Position numbers and translations under genes: made by a program
In this document: positions 36,503 to 46,266 of the stretch, piece after piece
Position numbering within the stretch: the first letter of the stretch is position 1
Layout: the number at the start of each line of letters is the position of its first letter
NCBI RefSeq assembly: GCF_040719265.1
Contig: NZ_JBFDAH010000022.1
Span: 21,074 to 85,073, forward strand
DNA length: 64,000 nt
Direction: 5' to 3'
Source of the DNA: Aliikangiella maris
GTDB lineage: Bacteria; Pseudomonadota; Gammaproteobacteria; Enterobacterales; Kangiellaceae
The notes under the pieces: generated by a model
The model's database searches: none
Told to the model about the DNA's origin: nothing
What the model saw: the letters and a program-made list of their open reading frames with translations, nothing else

Positions 36503-39430
36503 TTAAAATTGATAAGTCATACTTGCATAATACATTCTTCCACTCGTATCAAACAAGCCACCTGTTGTACCAATATAGTAACTTCCGCCACCAATAAATG
36601 CTAATGGTAACTGAGGTGTTCCCTTATCAAAAACATTATTAGCACCAACATTAAAACTTAACTCATCATTAACTCGATAAGAAAAACTCATATCGGTATA
36701 CCAGATTGGGGCAGTTTCATTGACACTAAGATTTTGTGTTGTTGTAGGGTAAAGTTTTTGCCCACCAACATATCTATTAGCAATCATTGCAGAGTAATTA
36801 TCAGTTGAATAAGTGACATTAAAAGTACCTCTCCACTCTGGCAGAGCTAAATTACCTGACGTTTCAACTAAAGGTAAACTTGGATCGGATTGTACTTTTC
36901 TGCTCAATAGTTTTTGCCACATTGAGTTTAAACGAATTTTTCCTTCGCCTAAATCAAACCGATAGTCAAACTCAAAATCAATCCCTTCAGTGATCATTTT
37001 ATTTAAGTTTAAAGTAGCAACTTCAACACTAGTGATGACACCATTGTCTTGACGAGTAATCAGATCACAGAATTGATTATCAAGTGATGCCGCTTCAATG
37101 CACTCATACATGATAGTTCTTTCACTTAAGTTACTAATTAACCCGGTAACATCTATTTCCCAATAGTCAGCCGTAAAAGAAAAACCTTCGATAAAACTGG
37201 GTGTATAAACAATTCCTGCTGTTAATGTTTCCGCCACTTCAACATCAAGGTTTTGGTTACCTTCAGAAATTAAATCGCCCCATTGATACCAGGTAAGTAA
37301 ACTTTTAACGATATTACCTTGATCATCTCGCTCAAATTCAACCCCCAATGTCTCACAATTGGCTTGACCTTGCGCGGATAGCGTTGGATAGTTACTTTCA
37401 GAACATGGTTGATACAACCAGGCACCACTACTACCTTTAGGTGCAAACTGCTCATTAATATTAGGCGCTCTGGTTGCTTCTGAATTAGAAACACGGACAG
37501 TAACATCTTCAATCGGTTTCCAAACCAGCCCAACATTCCAACTGGTGCTGCTTCCTGCTTCAGTATAGTCGGCTAAACGAGCCGATAAATTAAGATCGAA
37601 CTGCTCAGCCATAAAGGTGTCGGATAATAAAGGAATATTAAATTCAGCAAATGCTTCTTTAACACTATAAGTTCCAACGACTGGTTGAGAAGTTGCATAA
37701 CTACTACCAATTCCTAAAGCATCAATTTGTGAAGGCGTTGTTTCACTTCGCTCCTTCCTATACTCAAGACCGGCAGACATCGCAATAGTACCAGCCCAGT
37801 TATCTACTAGATCACCACGTGTACTAAAATGGAAAACATTCTGTGTCTGTTCAGTTTCACCTGTATGATCTACCTTAACATAATCAATCAGCTCTTGTGG
37901 CATTGGCACAAATACGTTATGTGGCACACAACCATCTAAACTCACGCCATCACGGTTATATGATAGTGAGCTTGGATCAATATCTGGCAATGAAGCTCGA
38001 CAAACAACTTCATTGGTATCTGGATGTATTGCAACATCTAATGCGGCATCCCATCTTCCCTGGTAGTAATCTTTAATGGTAAAATCACTGGTTGCTTTAC
38101 CCATCTGGGCATAAACTTCCCAATCCCAACCAAAGTCAAACTCACCGTTAACAGCTGCGACAAGTTGAAATAAGTCGCGGTCATAATCACTACCACTGTC
38201 ACCCATTTCATCAAAAACTCTAGAATAACTAAAATAGCCCAAGCCATTATCATCCATCAATGCGGCCAAATCATCTTGAATAAACGGATTATTTCGATAG
38301 ATATAACCATTATAAGTTGCTTTAGGATCCCATCTAGACTGTGACTTAGACTGCGTGTATTTAGCGTCAACGAATAATTGCGTGCCCCCAAAATCATAAT
38401 TGAAGGTATTATTAAGCGTAAAACGCTCAGTAGGCACGCGCAATCGATTGTAGTTATAAATAGCAAACTGCTCTCCACCAGGACCTGTTCGAGCAGAAAT
38501 GATATCGGTAGCTTCATCAGGATTAATAATACCGCCTTCACCTAGTCTTATAGGACGAATAGAACCATCGGCATTGAAGGTATAACCAACGCCATCAAAC
38601 ATGGCAACCGTAGTTGTACTTGAGGCAAGCGAGCGACTTTGTATTGGTATTCTTAATCGATTTGGATCTTCAGGATCTGTGCCAGGCGCATTAACAAAAC
38701 GCCAGTCGCCATTAGTATAAGGCCTATCTCGAGCTAAAATTTCATCACTAGTATCGTAAGAAAAGTGAGTGACGTTGTTACCTTTTCCATCGTCAAAATC
38801 GAAACCATAGGTGATGTTAGCACCTGAGTTTTCGCCATCACTTCTCGATGAAATACCGCCAAAAATATTCACTTGCATACCAGCAAAATCTTTTTTGGTA
38901 ATAATATTAATAACACCAGCGACAGCATCGGCACCATAAATTGATGATGCACCACCAGTTAATACTTCGATTCTATCAATTAAGGCTGTTGGAATAGTTC
39001 CCATATCGACGGTTGAAGTTCCAGGAACAGATCCTACATGACGTCGCCCATTAATTAACGTTAATGTTCTTTTTTCACCTTGACCTCTTAAGTTCTGAGT
39101 ACTAATACCAGGGGTTCCGTTAGTATTACTTGTACTAGCACCCAAGCCTGGAACCATTGATGGTAATTTATTCAAAAGTTCATTGATATTAACCGCACCA
39201 CTGGCCTTGATAAGGTCTTCACCCACCACAGTTACTGGTGATGGAGAAGCAGCACCAATACTTAATATTCGGCTACCAGTAATTACGATTTTTTGTGCGC
39301 TTTCATCATCTTGTTCATTGCTGTTTTCTGCCGCTATTGCAGGCAAGCTTACCAGTGATAACGCAAGGGCAACCTGACTTGCAAGTTTGCCCAGTTTAAA
39401 TTGATCTTGATTTATCCCACGTGATTTCAC
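36503..39430 (-). CDS. TonB-dependent outer-membrane receptor
   Basis: 975 residues beginning at a GTG preceded by GGGGGA. A signal sequence (LASQVALALSLVSLPAIA) is followed by the probable TonB-box region and plug domain (IVITGSRILSIGAASPSPVTVV, LRGQGEKRTLTLINGRRHVG, VEVLTGGASSIYGADAVAGVINIITKK) and a 22-strand barrel ending in SMTYQF. The long barrel and the GADAVAGVINI signature match the large receptors common in Alteromonadales and relatives, which import oligosaccharides, peptides or siderophores. No hydrolase or regulator adjoins it, so the substrate cannot be inferred. Confidence 0.93.
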   Translation of the reverse strand: MKSRGINQDQFKLGKLASQVALALSLVSLPAIAAENSNEQDDESAQKIVITGSRILSIGAASPSPVTVVGEDLIKASGAVNINELLNKLPSMVPGLGASTSNTNGTPGISTQNLRGQGEKRTLTLINGRRHVGSVPGTSTVDMGTIPTALIDRIEVLTGGASSIYGADAVAGVINIITKKDFAGMQVNIFGGISSRSDGENSGANITYGFDFDDGKGNNVTHFSYDTSDEILARDRPYTNGDWRFVNAPGTDPEDPNRLRIPIQSRSLASSTTTVAMFDGVGYTFNADGSIRPIRLGEGGIINPDEATDIISARTGPGGEQFAIYNYNRLRVPTERFTLNNTFNYDFGGTQLFVDAKYTQSKSQSRWDPKATYNGYIYRNNPFIQDDLAALMDDNGLGYFSYSRVFDEMGDSGSDYDRDLFQLVAAVNGEFDFGWDWEVYAQMGKATSDFTIKDYYQGRWDAALDVAIHPDTNEVVCRASLPDIDPSSLSYNRDGVSLDGCVPHNVFVPMPQELIDYVKVDHTGETEQTQNVFHFSTRGDLVDNWAGTIAMSAGLEYRKERSETTPSQIDALGIGSSYATSQPVVGTYSVKEAFAEFNIPLLSDTFMAEQFDLNLSARLADYTEAGSSTSWNVGLVWKPIEDVTVRVSNSEATRAPNINEQFAPKGSSGAWLYQPCSESNYPTLSAQGQANCETLGVEFERDDQGNIVKSLLTWYQWGDLISEGNQNLDVEVAETLTAGIVYTPSFIEGFSFTADYWEIDVTGLISNLSERTIMYECIEAASLDNQFCDLITRQDNGVITSVEVATLNLNKMITEGIDFEFDYRFDLGEGKIRLNSMWQKLLSRKVQSDPSLPLVETSGNLALPEWRGTFNVTYSTDNYSAMIANRYVGGQKLYPTTTQNLSVNETAPIWYTDMSFSYRVNDELSFNVGANNVFDKGTPQLPLAFIGGGSYYIGTTGGLFDTSGRMYYASMTYQF

Positions 39431-39924
39431 AACAATCCCCCATTAGATTTTGGTATTGGGTTTATCAGTTTTTTTAGAGAACTAATTTTTTATTAGTAGG
39501 CATCTATTAATTGGATTAAAAGCGCCAAGCCTATCCTAATTGAACTGTTTAAGTTTGTTACACTGTTGAATTAATGAATCGTCACTCTAATGGATTAAGC
39601 GGTAAATTTTTCGTTATCAGTGCCTTAGTAATTATCTCATTTAATATTTCCCAATAAAAAGTCGATTTAATTTATTTAAAAAAGATGATTCAAAATCAAA
39701 AAAAACAATAAACCAAACCACGTAACTTTATTTAATTAATAATGCAGTATCGTTTTATACGAGCATGGCGATAGAAAATATGGATAAAAATAGACGGACG
39801 GTTTGAACGCATATATTTTAAGAAAGAAATTAAATAAATATTCAATGATTTAAAATTGACTTAACTTAAGTAATCGATAATAAACTCAATCAAAGTAAAT
39901 TCATTTATTGTACACAATGCGAAT
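39431..39924. other. Intergenic region between the TonB receptor and sortase
   Basis: 494 bp, strongly AT-rich, containing the receptor promoter and the 3' untranslated end of the sortase operon. No terminator-like hairpin or ORF seen by eye. Confidence 0.4.
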
Positions 39925-40542
39925 TCAATTCACTAAATTAGCGGTTACTAAAAATCTAAACTGTGGATTTTGATCTGAAGAATCGAATGGATAGCAAGTT
40001 ACCAGCGTCAATCGATTTCCATCAAGTGAATATACTGGTGACACCTTATTAATATCAACAATCTGAATCTCATCGACTTCAAAATTAAATTGTTGCCCAT
40101 CTTGTCGTTCAACAATAATGTGGTCTAAAGTATTGAGGTGCTGCAAAATTGAAAACTGAGTATCACGATGTGCCGCGATAAAACTATGTCCACTGTCGCC
40201 AGGTAATATTTGGGGAGTCATCATTCCGGGAGCAAATGCCAAGCTTTCGCCACTACTATCTGCGAGTACAATAAAGCTTTTTTCCCACAAATAATCTAGC
40301 GATGCCTTATCTGACAATTGCTCTTTTTTTAATATTGTCATTTTTGCAACTGGCCATGTATCAGCCCAATCCCAAGGCTTATGTTTAACGCCAGGGTTTG
40401 CTAAAGTTGCCTGCCATGCATGAATCAATAATATTTGCGCCAGTTCGGCTTTAACTCGATAGTAAGCCGGTGTTGCCAGTGAAATACTGGCAACGAGCAA
40501 TAAACCAATGGCACTAAAGTTTAATACTTTTCTGATTAGCAT
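39925..40542 (-). CDS. Class GN sortase (proteobacterial type)
   Basis: 205 residues. An N-terminal membrane anchor (FSAIGLLLVASISLATPAYY) precedes the sortase beta-barrel. The catalytic triad is visible: His in FIAAHRDTQF, Cys in LTLVTCYPF, and Arg in PQFRFLV. Class GN sortases are restricted to Gram-negative bacteria and usually have one dedicated substrate encoded next door, as here. It lies 24 bp downstream of its target gene and is probably cotranscribed with it. Confidence 0.9.
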   Translation of the reverse strand: MLIRKVLNFSAIGLLLVASISLATPAYYRVKAELAQILLIHAWQATLANPGVKHKPWDWADTWPVAKMTILKKEQLSDKASLDYLWEKSFIVLADSSGESLAFAPGMMTPQILPGDSGHSFIAAHRDTQFSILQHLNTLDHIIVERQDGQQFNFEVDEIQIVDINKVSPVYSLDGNRLTLVTCYPFDSSDQNPQFRFLVTANLVN

Positions 40543-40566
40543 GCGTTGATAGCCTCGCCTAAATAA

Positions 40567-42621
40567 TTAAGACTTCTTGCTTGTAGCTAAGCGAATTAAC
40601 TGAGAGCAAGCGAACAATAGAGTAGCAGCAATTAGCAACAACCAGTTTTTCGAGGGAGCAAGCCAAAAGTGAATTGACGTTTTAGCAAATTGAAAGCCGC
40701 CAAGCTGACTTCCCTTTGGCAAGATAGAAGGAACTATTTGCTCATGGAGCTTTTCAATAACACGCGCAGGGGTTTTATCAATTGCAACTAGACTGGTAAA
40801 TCGGCTCACAAGATGATGTTTAATTGCAGTGTCAACAATCGTCTGCTTAGCATCGGATGGTACATTACCATGACGATGCTCATTCATAATAGATGCTATC
40901 TTTTCACGTGCCCATAATTGACTGACACCCTTTTGTTCACTTGCTGAGGATAAATTAATTGTTGTCTGCCAAATTGCGTTCGACATTTGTCCATTAATTT
41001 CCAATGCCCCATTTAAGTCACTGACTTTAGCCTTAATCCAAAGCGGTTCCCCAAGGTAGAGATCGGGGATTCGCTTAGGCCAAATTTCAGCTTGAATTCC
41101 ATTTTGCCAATTAATCATTAAATTTGACATTGTGGGTGAACTAATTTGGCTAAACAACTGACGCATTTTTGATTCTGAATCCTGAGTATTCGCTACAAAA
41201 GTAAAACTACCTCGACCAAACTGAGCAGCTCGCTTCATAAAAAAGGCATTTGGTGCAGAACCAATTCCAACGGTAAATAGACGCGAATCACCTAAGTCAT
41301 TTGCTATTTTTTGAAATAGTGCAGACTCATTATTAATTGCACCATCAGTTAAAAAAACAACTTGACGAATTCGATTTAATTGAGTTTCCCCTGTCAATGC
41401 CAGCTGCATGGCGGATAGCATTTCTGTACCACCTTCAGCAACTAATTCCTGCACATATGCACGAGCTTGCGCCTTAGTTTTTTGATTGACAACTTGTGCA
41501 TCTTGAAAGAGACTTCGTGCATGATTATTAAAAACAATAAGATTAAAAAGCTCTCCATCATTTAAGGTATTCAATCCAAATAATAACGCTTTTTTTGCTT
41601 GCTCAATTGACTCTCCAGCCATTGAACCGGATATATCTAAAATAAAAATCAACTCTCGTGCCAAATCAATACTTTGCTCCTGTTGTGGCGGCATAATCAT
41701 TAAACTCACAAATTTTTCATTTTCTATAATTTCAGAAAAAATTGCCGCTTTAGGCGCAGCACCTTGAACCGGTTTCCAGCGTATTAAAAAGTCTCTATCA
41801 GCTTTATATTGTTTTACGCTAGACAATTCAATTCGATATTGCGAATCTGAAAAAGGTAATATATCAATTTCGTGGCTATCACTTTTAATTAAATCGACAG
41901 GGACACCACTATTAAGATTTACTTGAATACTCACTTGGTTGATAGCACTATCAGGTTCTACAAATGCGGGCTGTAATAATTGCTTAGCGGGTGTTTTTGT
42001 CTGTAGCCCTTGTTCAAATGAAGAAAACTCTTCAACCAAGGTGGGTAGCGGTGTATATCGTGGCGTAATCGTCAATGGAAAACGCAGAGAAAATCCTTCA
42101 GCTAAATCGAATGTTAAATCTTGCTGATATTCAATCATCACTTCGATTGTTTCTCCTGGCGCAATGTTTGCCACTTGATTGCTAAAGATATTTGCACGTT
42201 GCTGCTCTACCAATGAAGCCTTTTTACCAGCTTTTTTTGCTGCTTCATAATTTTTTCTGGCCTGGTGCTTTTCTTGAATTTCGCCAACAATCAGTCTTTC
42301 ACCTATTTTAATAGTTAAATGATCAACTGCTGACTTTTCTGGCAGAGGGAACAAATAGGTTCCTTCAACCCATTCGGTTGATGGATTAGTAAATATTTGA
42401 GTTAACCGGGACCTTGCCATCATACCGGCCACATCGATTTGAACCTGAGTATTCATGGTGAGCGCAGGAAACTCACTTCCTTTGCTGTTTTTTAATTTTA
42501 ATTGCCCCCCTGCAACTTCAGAGTCTTTTGCCAGAGCAGAGAAACTAATCCCCGCGCAGCAAAGTAAAAAAATATAAAACCATGATTTATTAAATTGGAA
42601 TAATAATTTTGAATTTTCCAT
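40567..42621 (-). CDS. Sortase-target protein with VIT and vWA domains
   Basis: 684 residues from the ATG at 42621, preceded by GGAAG. A signal sequence, a VIT domain (about 50-180; YLFPLPEKSAVDHLTI, KKAGKKASLVEQQRANIFSN) and a von Willebrand A domain with a MIDAS motif DISGSM and the T of GGTEM. The C-terminus has a membrane helix (NWLLLIAATLLFACSQLI) and a basic tail. It matches the marine proteobacterial sortase target family. No textbook LPXTG is present; LPKGS and FAKTS are candidates. Likely processed by the sortase encoded downstream. Confidence 0.88.
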   Translation of the reverse strand: MENSKLLFQFNKSWFYIFLLCCAGISFSALAKDSEVAGGQLKLKNSKGSEFPALTMNTQVQIDVAGMMARSRLTQIFTNPSTEWVEGTYLFPLPEKSAVDHLTIKIGERLIVGEIQEKHQARKNYEAAKKAGKKASLVEQQRANIFSNQVANIAPGETIEVMIEYQQDLTFDLAEGFSLRFPLTITPRYTPLPTLVEEFSSFEQGLQTKTPAKQLLQPAFVEPDSAINQVSIQVNLNSGVPVDLIKSDSHEIDILPFSDSQYRIELSSVKQYKADRDFLIRWKPVQGAAPKAAIFSEIIENEKFVSLMIMPPQQEQSIDLARELIFILDISGSMAGESIEQAKKALLFGLNTLNDGELFNLIVFNNHARSLFQDAQVVNQKTKAQARAYVQELVAEGGTEMLSAMQLALTGETQLNRIRQVVFLTDGAINNESALFQKIANDLGDSRLFTVGIGSAPNAFFMKRAAQFGRGSFTFVANTQDSESKMRQLFSQISSPTMSNLMINWQNGIQAEIWPKRIPDLYLGEPLWIKAKVSDLNGALEINGQMSNAIWQTTINLSSASEQKGVSQLWAREKIASIMNEHRHGNVPSDAKQTIVDTAIKHHLVSRFTSLVAIDKTPARVIEKLHEQIVPSILPKGSQLGGFQFAKTSIHFWLAPSKNWLLLIAATLLFACSQLIRLATSKKS

Positions 42622-42737
42622 TCTTTGACTTCCGCTATTGATATAGTTGACGCAATTATGCACTTGATGCAATTAATAAAGTCTCTATTAAGCCATAAGC
42701 TCTGGCTTTAAATCGGTGTGAATTATGAAGAGAAAGT

Positions 42738-42767
42738 GAAAAAATGTGGCAAAACTATGTTTGCCAC
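42738..42767 (-). terminator. Terminator of the cydAB operon
   Basis: GTGGCAAA and TTTGCCAC form a perfect 8-bp stem around a 6-nt loop, followed by six U residues on the minus-strand RNA. It lies about 55 bp past the cydB stop. Confidence 0.8.
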
Positions 42768-42821
42768 CAATAACAGACCACAACGAATAAAAAGTACAAT
42801 CTCCTTATAAATGAACTGAGT

Positions 42822-43814
42822 TTACGAATAATAATTTAACTGGGTTGATTTGCCCTTAAAGACCCAATAAGAAAATAAGGTGTATGCCAAAATAAGTGGC
42901 AGTACAATCACCACCCCATAAAATATAAAACGTAGTGAAGCAACCGATCCTACCGCCTCATTTGCTAATAATTGAAATGGAATAATATAAGGATAAAAAC
43001 TGTACGCCAGACCAACTAGGCATAATAAAAACAGCGTGCCAATGCACACAAATGGAATCCAACATAATTGTTGAGAAAACTGATGTATTTTTTTCAGATA
43101 ATAATCAACCCCTAAAATAAGAACAAAACAAGCTAACGGAATAAGACTTAGCCAAGAAGAAGCAAACCAACGTTCGGCAACCTGCGGATTAATCAACGGA
43201 TTAACCAGGCAAACAGTTGTGATCCCGGCCATTGTGAAATACCCGGCAATACGAGTACGTTTAACGGCAAACTGCTGTAAATCATGTTCCGTTTTTAACA
43301 CCAGCCAGGCCCCGCCAATGTAAGCATAAGCAGCACTTACACAAATCGCACTAAGCAGTGCAAATAAAATAGACAAAGTATGATATTGAAATCCCATGAC
43401 ATAAATTCCAAGCATGTAACCTTGCGAGGCAGTCGCCATCCATGAGCCTAAGGTAAAAGCTTTATCCCACCACGGTTTAAATTGACTGAGTGACTTAGCT
43501 CTAAAATCAAACGCGACACCTCTTAATATTAACCCAACCAGCAAAACTAAAACGGGTAGATAAAATTCCTTTAAAATGATGTTATGCGCTTTAGGAAATG
43601 CAATTAACAATATGCCTACCGCCAACACCAACCAGGTTTCGTTGGCATCCCAAAACGGACCAATAGAGGCTATCATTTTTTGCCGATAATCAGGATGATC
43701 GGCTGGTAACAAAATACCAACCCCTAAATCAAAACCATCAAGCAAAGCGTACATAAAAACCGCAACAGCCATCAATAAGAGAAAAATATGTGGTAGTAAA
43801 CTATCGAGTAACAT
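42822..43814 (-). CDS. cydB: Cytochrome bd ubiquinol oxidase subunit II
   Basis: 330 residues with about eight to nine membrane helices. It begins LLLMAVAVFMYALLDGFDLGVGIL and contains the conserved GPFWDANETWLVLAVGILLIAFP, diagnostic for CydB/CioB. It pairs with subunit I in the inner membrane to form the high-affinity quinol oxidase. The start has an ideal AGGAGG and lies 12 bp after cydA. I did not find a convincing CydX-like small subunit downstream. Confidence 0.95.
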   Translation of the reverse strand: MLLDSLLPHIFLLLMAVAVFMYALLDGFDLGVGILLPADHPDYRQKMIASIGPFWDANETWLVLAVGILLIAFPKAHNIILKEFYLPVLVLLVGLILRGVAFDFRAKSLSQFKPWWDKAFTLGSWMATASQGYMLGIYVMGFQYHTLSILFALLSAICVSAAYAYIGGAWLVLKTEHDLQQFAVKRTRIAGYFTMAGITTVCLVNPLINPQVAERWFASSWLSLIPLACFVLILGVDYYLKKIHQFSQQLCWIPFVCIGTLFLLCLVGLAYSFYPYIIPFQLLANEAVGSVASLRFIFYGVVIVLPLILAYTLFSYWVFKGKSTQLNYYS

Positions 43815-43826
43815 GTCTTTAGCCTC

Positions 43827-45203
43827 CTATTGCGTTGAAAGTGCTGGTTGTAGATTTTTAATTTTTAACTGCTTGTCAATTGATAATTCAGATACCTCAA
43901 ACTCTTCAACAGGTATCGAACGCCGCGCTAAATAAAATACTGTTTGCAAATAAGCAATGAGCAACAAAAAGTAAACCACACAATATACTGCTAAAGAAAA
44001 AGCGACATTTTCAGGCGGGATATCAGTGACAGCTTCTGCAACGGGCAAAAAATCACTCACTAAAAAGGGTTGTCGACCAATTTCGGTCACATACCAGCCA
44101 GCCAATGTTGCCACCCACCCTGAAAAAGTCATACCAACCAGAAGACTAAGCGATAAACGGCTTAATCTTTTTTTCTGCCAAAGTCGAGCTGCACAAAACC
44201 AGCTAACCAATAGCATTAACAGACCAACCCCAAGCATAATTCGAAAACTGTAAAACACAGGTTTTACTGGCGGGTGATGTTTAAAATCATTTAACCCCTG
44301 CACTTCACCATTCAAATCATGCGTTAAAATCAAACTTGCCATACTAGGAACAGCAATTTCAAAATGATTTTTTCTTTGCGCTTCATCAGGAATAGCAAAT
44401 AGTAATAGCGGCGCATTGGTCTGTGTTTCCCACACGCCTTCCATTGCTGCGACTTTTTGTGGCTGGTGTTTTAAGGTATTCAATCCATGTAAATCACCCA
44501 CCAATATTTGCAGCGGAATAAGAACAGCCGCAGTATAAAGCGCAGTTTTCATTGCAACTTTAGGTGCTGCTTTTTGATCATTTTTTAATAATCGATAGGC
44601 AGATAGTCCTGCAATTAAAAATGCAGCCGTTAATCCAGAGGCAATAAGCGTATGCACTAATCGATAAGGAAATGATGGATTAAAAATGATCTGCCACCAA
44701 TTTTCAGGATGGGCAATCCCATCAATAATCAGATGTCCCTGCGGGGTTTGCATCCAAGAATTTAATGCCAGAATCCAAAATGAAGACATGGTTGTCCCTA
44801 ACGCAACTAAAAATGTCGATAAAGTATGCAACCAAGGCGGTAAACGGTTCATACCAAATAACATGGCGCCAAGAAAAGTTGCTTCCATAAAAAAGGCCGT
44901 AAGTACTTCGTACCCTAAAAGTGGTCCGGCAATATTCCCTGCTCTTTCCATAAATCCTGGCCAGTTTGTTCCGAACTGAAATGACATGGTGATTCCACTC
45001 ACTACACCTATGGCAAAACTAAGCGCAAAAATTTTGACCCAAAATCGATAAATTCGCATCCATACTGGATGCTGAGACAAGTCGAACCTGACTTTAAAAT
45101 AAAACAAAAACCAGGAAAGGGCGATCGTTATCGTGGGAAATAAAATATGGAAACTGATATTCACTGCAAATTGAATTCGCGAAAGCAGTAAGGTTTCTAA
45201 CAT
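43827..45203 (-). CDS. cydA: Cytochrome bd ubiquinol oxidase subunit I, cyanide-insensitive (CioA) type
   Basis: 458 residues, shorter than E. coli CydA (522), as expected for the CIO type with a short Q-loop. Nine or so membrane helices, with SRIQFAVNISFHILFPTITI at the N-terminus, FQFGTNWPGFMERAGNIAGPLLGYEVLTAFFMEATFLG, and GWYVTEIGRQPFL. It carries the haem sites and the quinol-oxidising face. The start has GGAG 8 bp upstream. Expression is likely controlled by the upstream GbsR/MarR-type regulator. Confidence 0.95.
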   Translation of the reverse strand: MLETLLLSRIQFAVNISFHILFPTITIALSWFLFYFKVRFDLSQHPVWMRIYRFWVKIFALSFAIGVVSGITMSFQFGTNWPGFMERAGNIAGPLLGYEVLTAFFMEATFLGAMLFGMNRLPPWLHTLSTFLVALGTTMSSFWILALNSWMQTPQGHLIIDGIAHPENWWQIIFNPSFPYRLVHTLIASGLTAAFLIAGLSAYRLLKNDQKAAPKVAMKTALYTAAVLIPLQILVGDLHGLNTLKHQPQKVAAMEGVWETQTNAPLLLFAIPDEAQRKNHFEIAVPSMASLILTHDLNGEVQGLNDFKHHPPVKPVFYSFRIMLGVGLLMLLVSWFCAARLWQKKRLSRLSLSLLVGMTFSGWVATLAGWYVTEIGRQPFLVSDFLPVAEAVTDIPPENVAFSLAVYCVVYFLLLIAYLQTVFYLARRSIPVEEFEVSELSIDKQLKIKNLQPALSTQ

Positions 45204-45252
45204 GAGAATACTCCATCATCTACTTTAATAAGTCGGTTCCTTAGTTTGTTTT

Positions 45253-45271
45253 CAATTGAATCATTCAATTG
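45253..45271. promoter_or_regulatory. 19-bp palindrome in the cydA promoter region
   Basis: CAATTGAAT and ATTCAATTG flank a single C, 50 bp upstream of the cydA start codon. Position and symmetry suit an operator. No experimental link to the adjacent regulator. Confidence 0.5.
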
Positions 45272-45373
45272 GATAAATCATTTTTTTTGTAAGCTTGTTG
45301 TCGACAATATCCCCCATTTTTTTTTAGTGCCGTAAAGTTAATATAAAGAAAATCACTAGCGTCGAGATAATAA

Positions 45374-45928
45374 TTAAGATGACTCACCTTTTCTAAAGCT
45401 CAATTTATCTTTTAAATCTAAAACTTTTCCAACGCCAGCACCCAACTTGAGTAAAGTTTTTAAACTATCAGAATTCATTTTATGAATGTCATCAAACCAA
45501 TTGGTAAATAATTCAATTAGCTCATAAATTTCTTTAATTTGTTGGTTAGCATAAGGATGCTCTCCCTGCTGTTCACTCATCATATGACTGCGCAGCAGGG
45601 AGAGTGTAGGCTCAACTTCCCTTTTTCGTCTTTCAGACAAAACTTGAAGAGCCAGCTCCCAGATGGTACCTGCAGGTTTGAAATACTCTTTCCGATCACC
45701 AGGAATATGATGCACTCGTATAAGTTGCCATGACTGGAGTTCTTTAATTCCCATGCTCACATTACCACGACTAATACTGAGCATTTTGGCAATTTGCTCT
45801 GCGTTTAAAGGGGCTTCAGTGAATACAATGACCGCGAACATTTGCCCAACGGTTCGGTTAAATCCCCAACGACTGCCCATTTCACCAAAATGAACGACTA
45901 CCGTTTCTAGTTCACAAGGAAGCTCCAT
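45374..45928 (-). CDS. GbsR/MarR-family transcriptional regulator
   Basis: 184 residues. A winged helix-turn-helix occupies about residues 25-100 (LNAEQIAKMLSISRGNVSMGIKELQSWQLI, then wing IPGDRKEYF). The N-terminal GEMGSRWGFNRTVGQMFAVI segment is typical of the GbsR subgroup. A helical C-terminal half probably dimerises. It lies 170 bp upstream of cydA in the same orientation and has a 24-bp palindrome in front of its own start, so autoregulation and control of cydAB are plausible. Ligand unknown. Confidence 0.88.
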   Translation of the reverse strand: MELPCELETVVVHFGEMGSRWGFNRTVGQMFAVIVFTEAPLNAEQIAKMLSISRGNVSMGIKELQSWQLIRVHHIPGDRKEYFKPAGTIWELALQVLSERRKREVEPTLSLLRSHMMSEQQGEHPYANQQIKEIYELIELFTNWFDDIHKMNSDSLKTLLKLGAGVGKVLDLKDKLSFRKGESS

Positions 45929-45942
45929 CGCACCAAATTCTC

Positions 45943-45966
45943 AATTTTCAGAAATTTCTGAAAATT
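45943..45966. promoter_or_regulatory. 24-bp perfect palindrome upstream of the GbsR/MarR gene
   Basis: Half-site AATTTTCAGAAA followed at once by its exact reverse complement. It ends 14 bp before the regulator start codon. Likely an autoregulatory operator. Confidence 0.65.
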
Positions 45967-46266
45967 ATAAATATTTTGAAAACGAATTCAATATGACTAG
46001 TTTGCCTCTATTAATTGAATAGTTAAATGCAATAACGTTCAACGGAATAGTCAACCAATCAAACTGGTAGTATTTAACTAACCATATAATTTAAAGGGGT
46101 AAATTTATAGCATTACTATATAGTGTTATTAGTATTGCGGCTGATAGCCCAAGAGAGACACAGAAGAATATTATTTCGCACAAAGCCAAACTGACAATAG
46201 CTTTAAAAAAACAAGCCGCTGTTAATTTAAGTCTGGGTCAGCAGGTAGACTTGATAGGTTGCAAAG
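45967..46266. other. Intergenic region
   Basis: 300 bp holding the regulator promoter and the region downstream of the DUF1330 gene. An open plus-strand frame of about 60 codons lacks a start codon and is treated as noncoding. Confidence 0.4.

Noticed and set aside
42680..42815. Possible CydX-like small subunit downstream of cydB
   Set aside because: An AAGGAG occurs after the cydB stop, but the frames beginning at nearby TTG codons are short or run through the terminator hairpin, and none has a CydX-like membrane helix.
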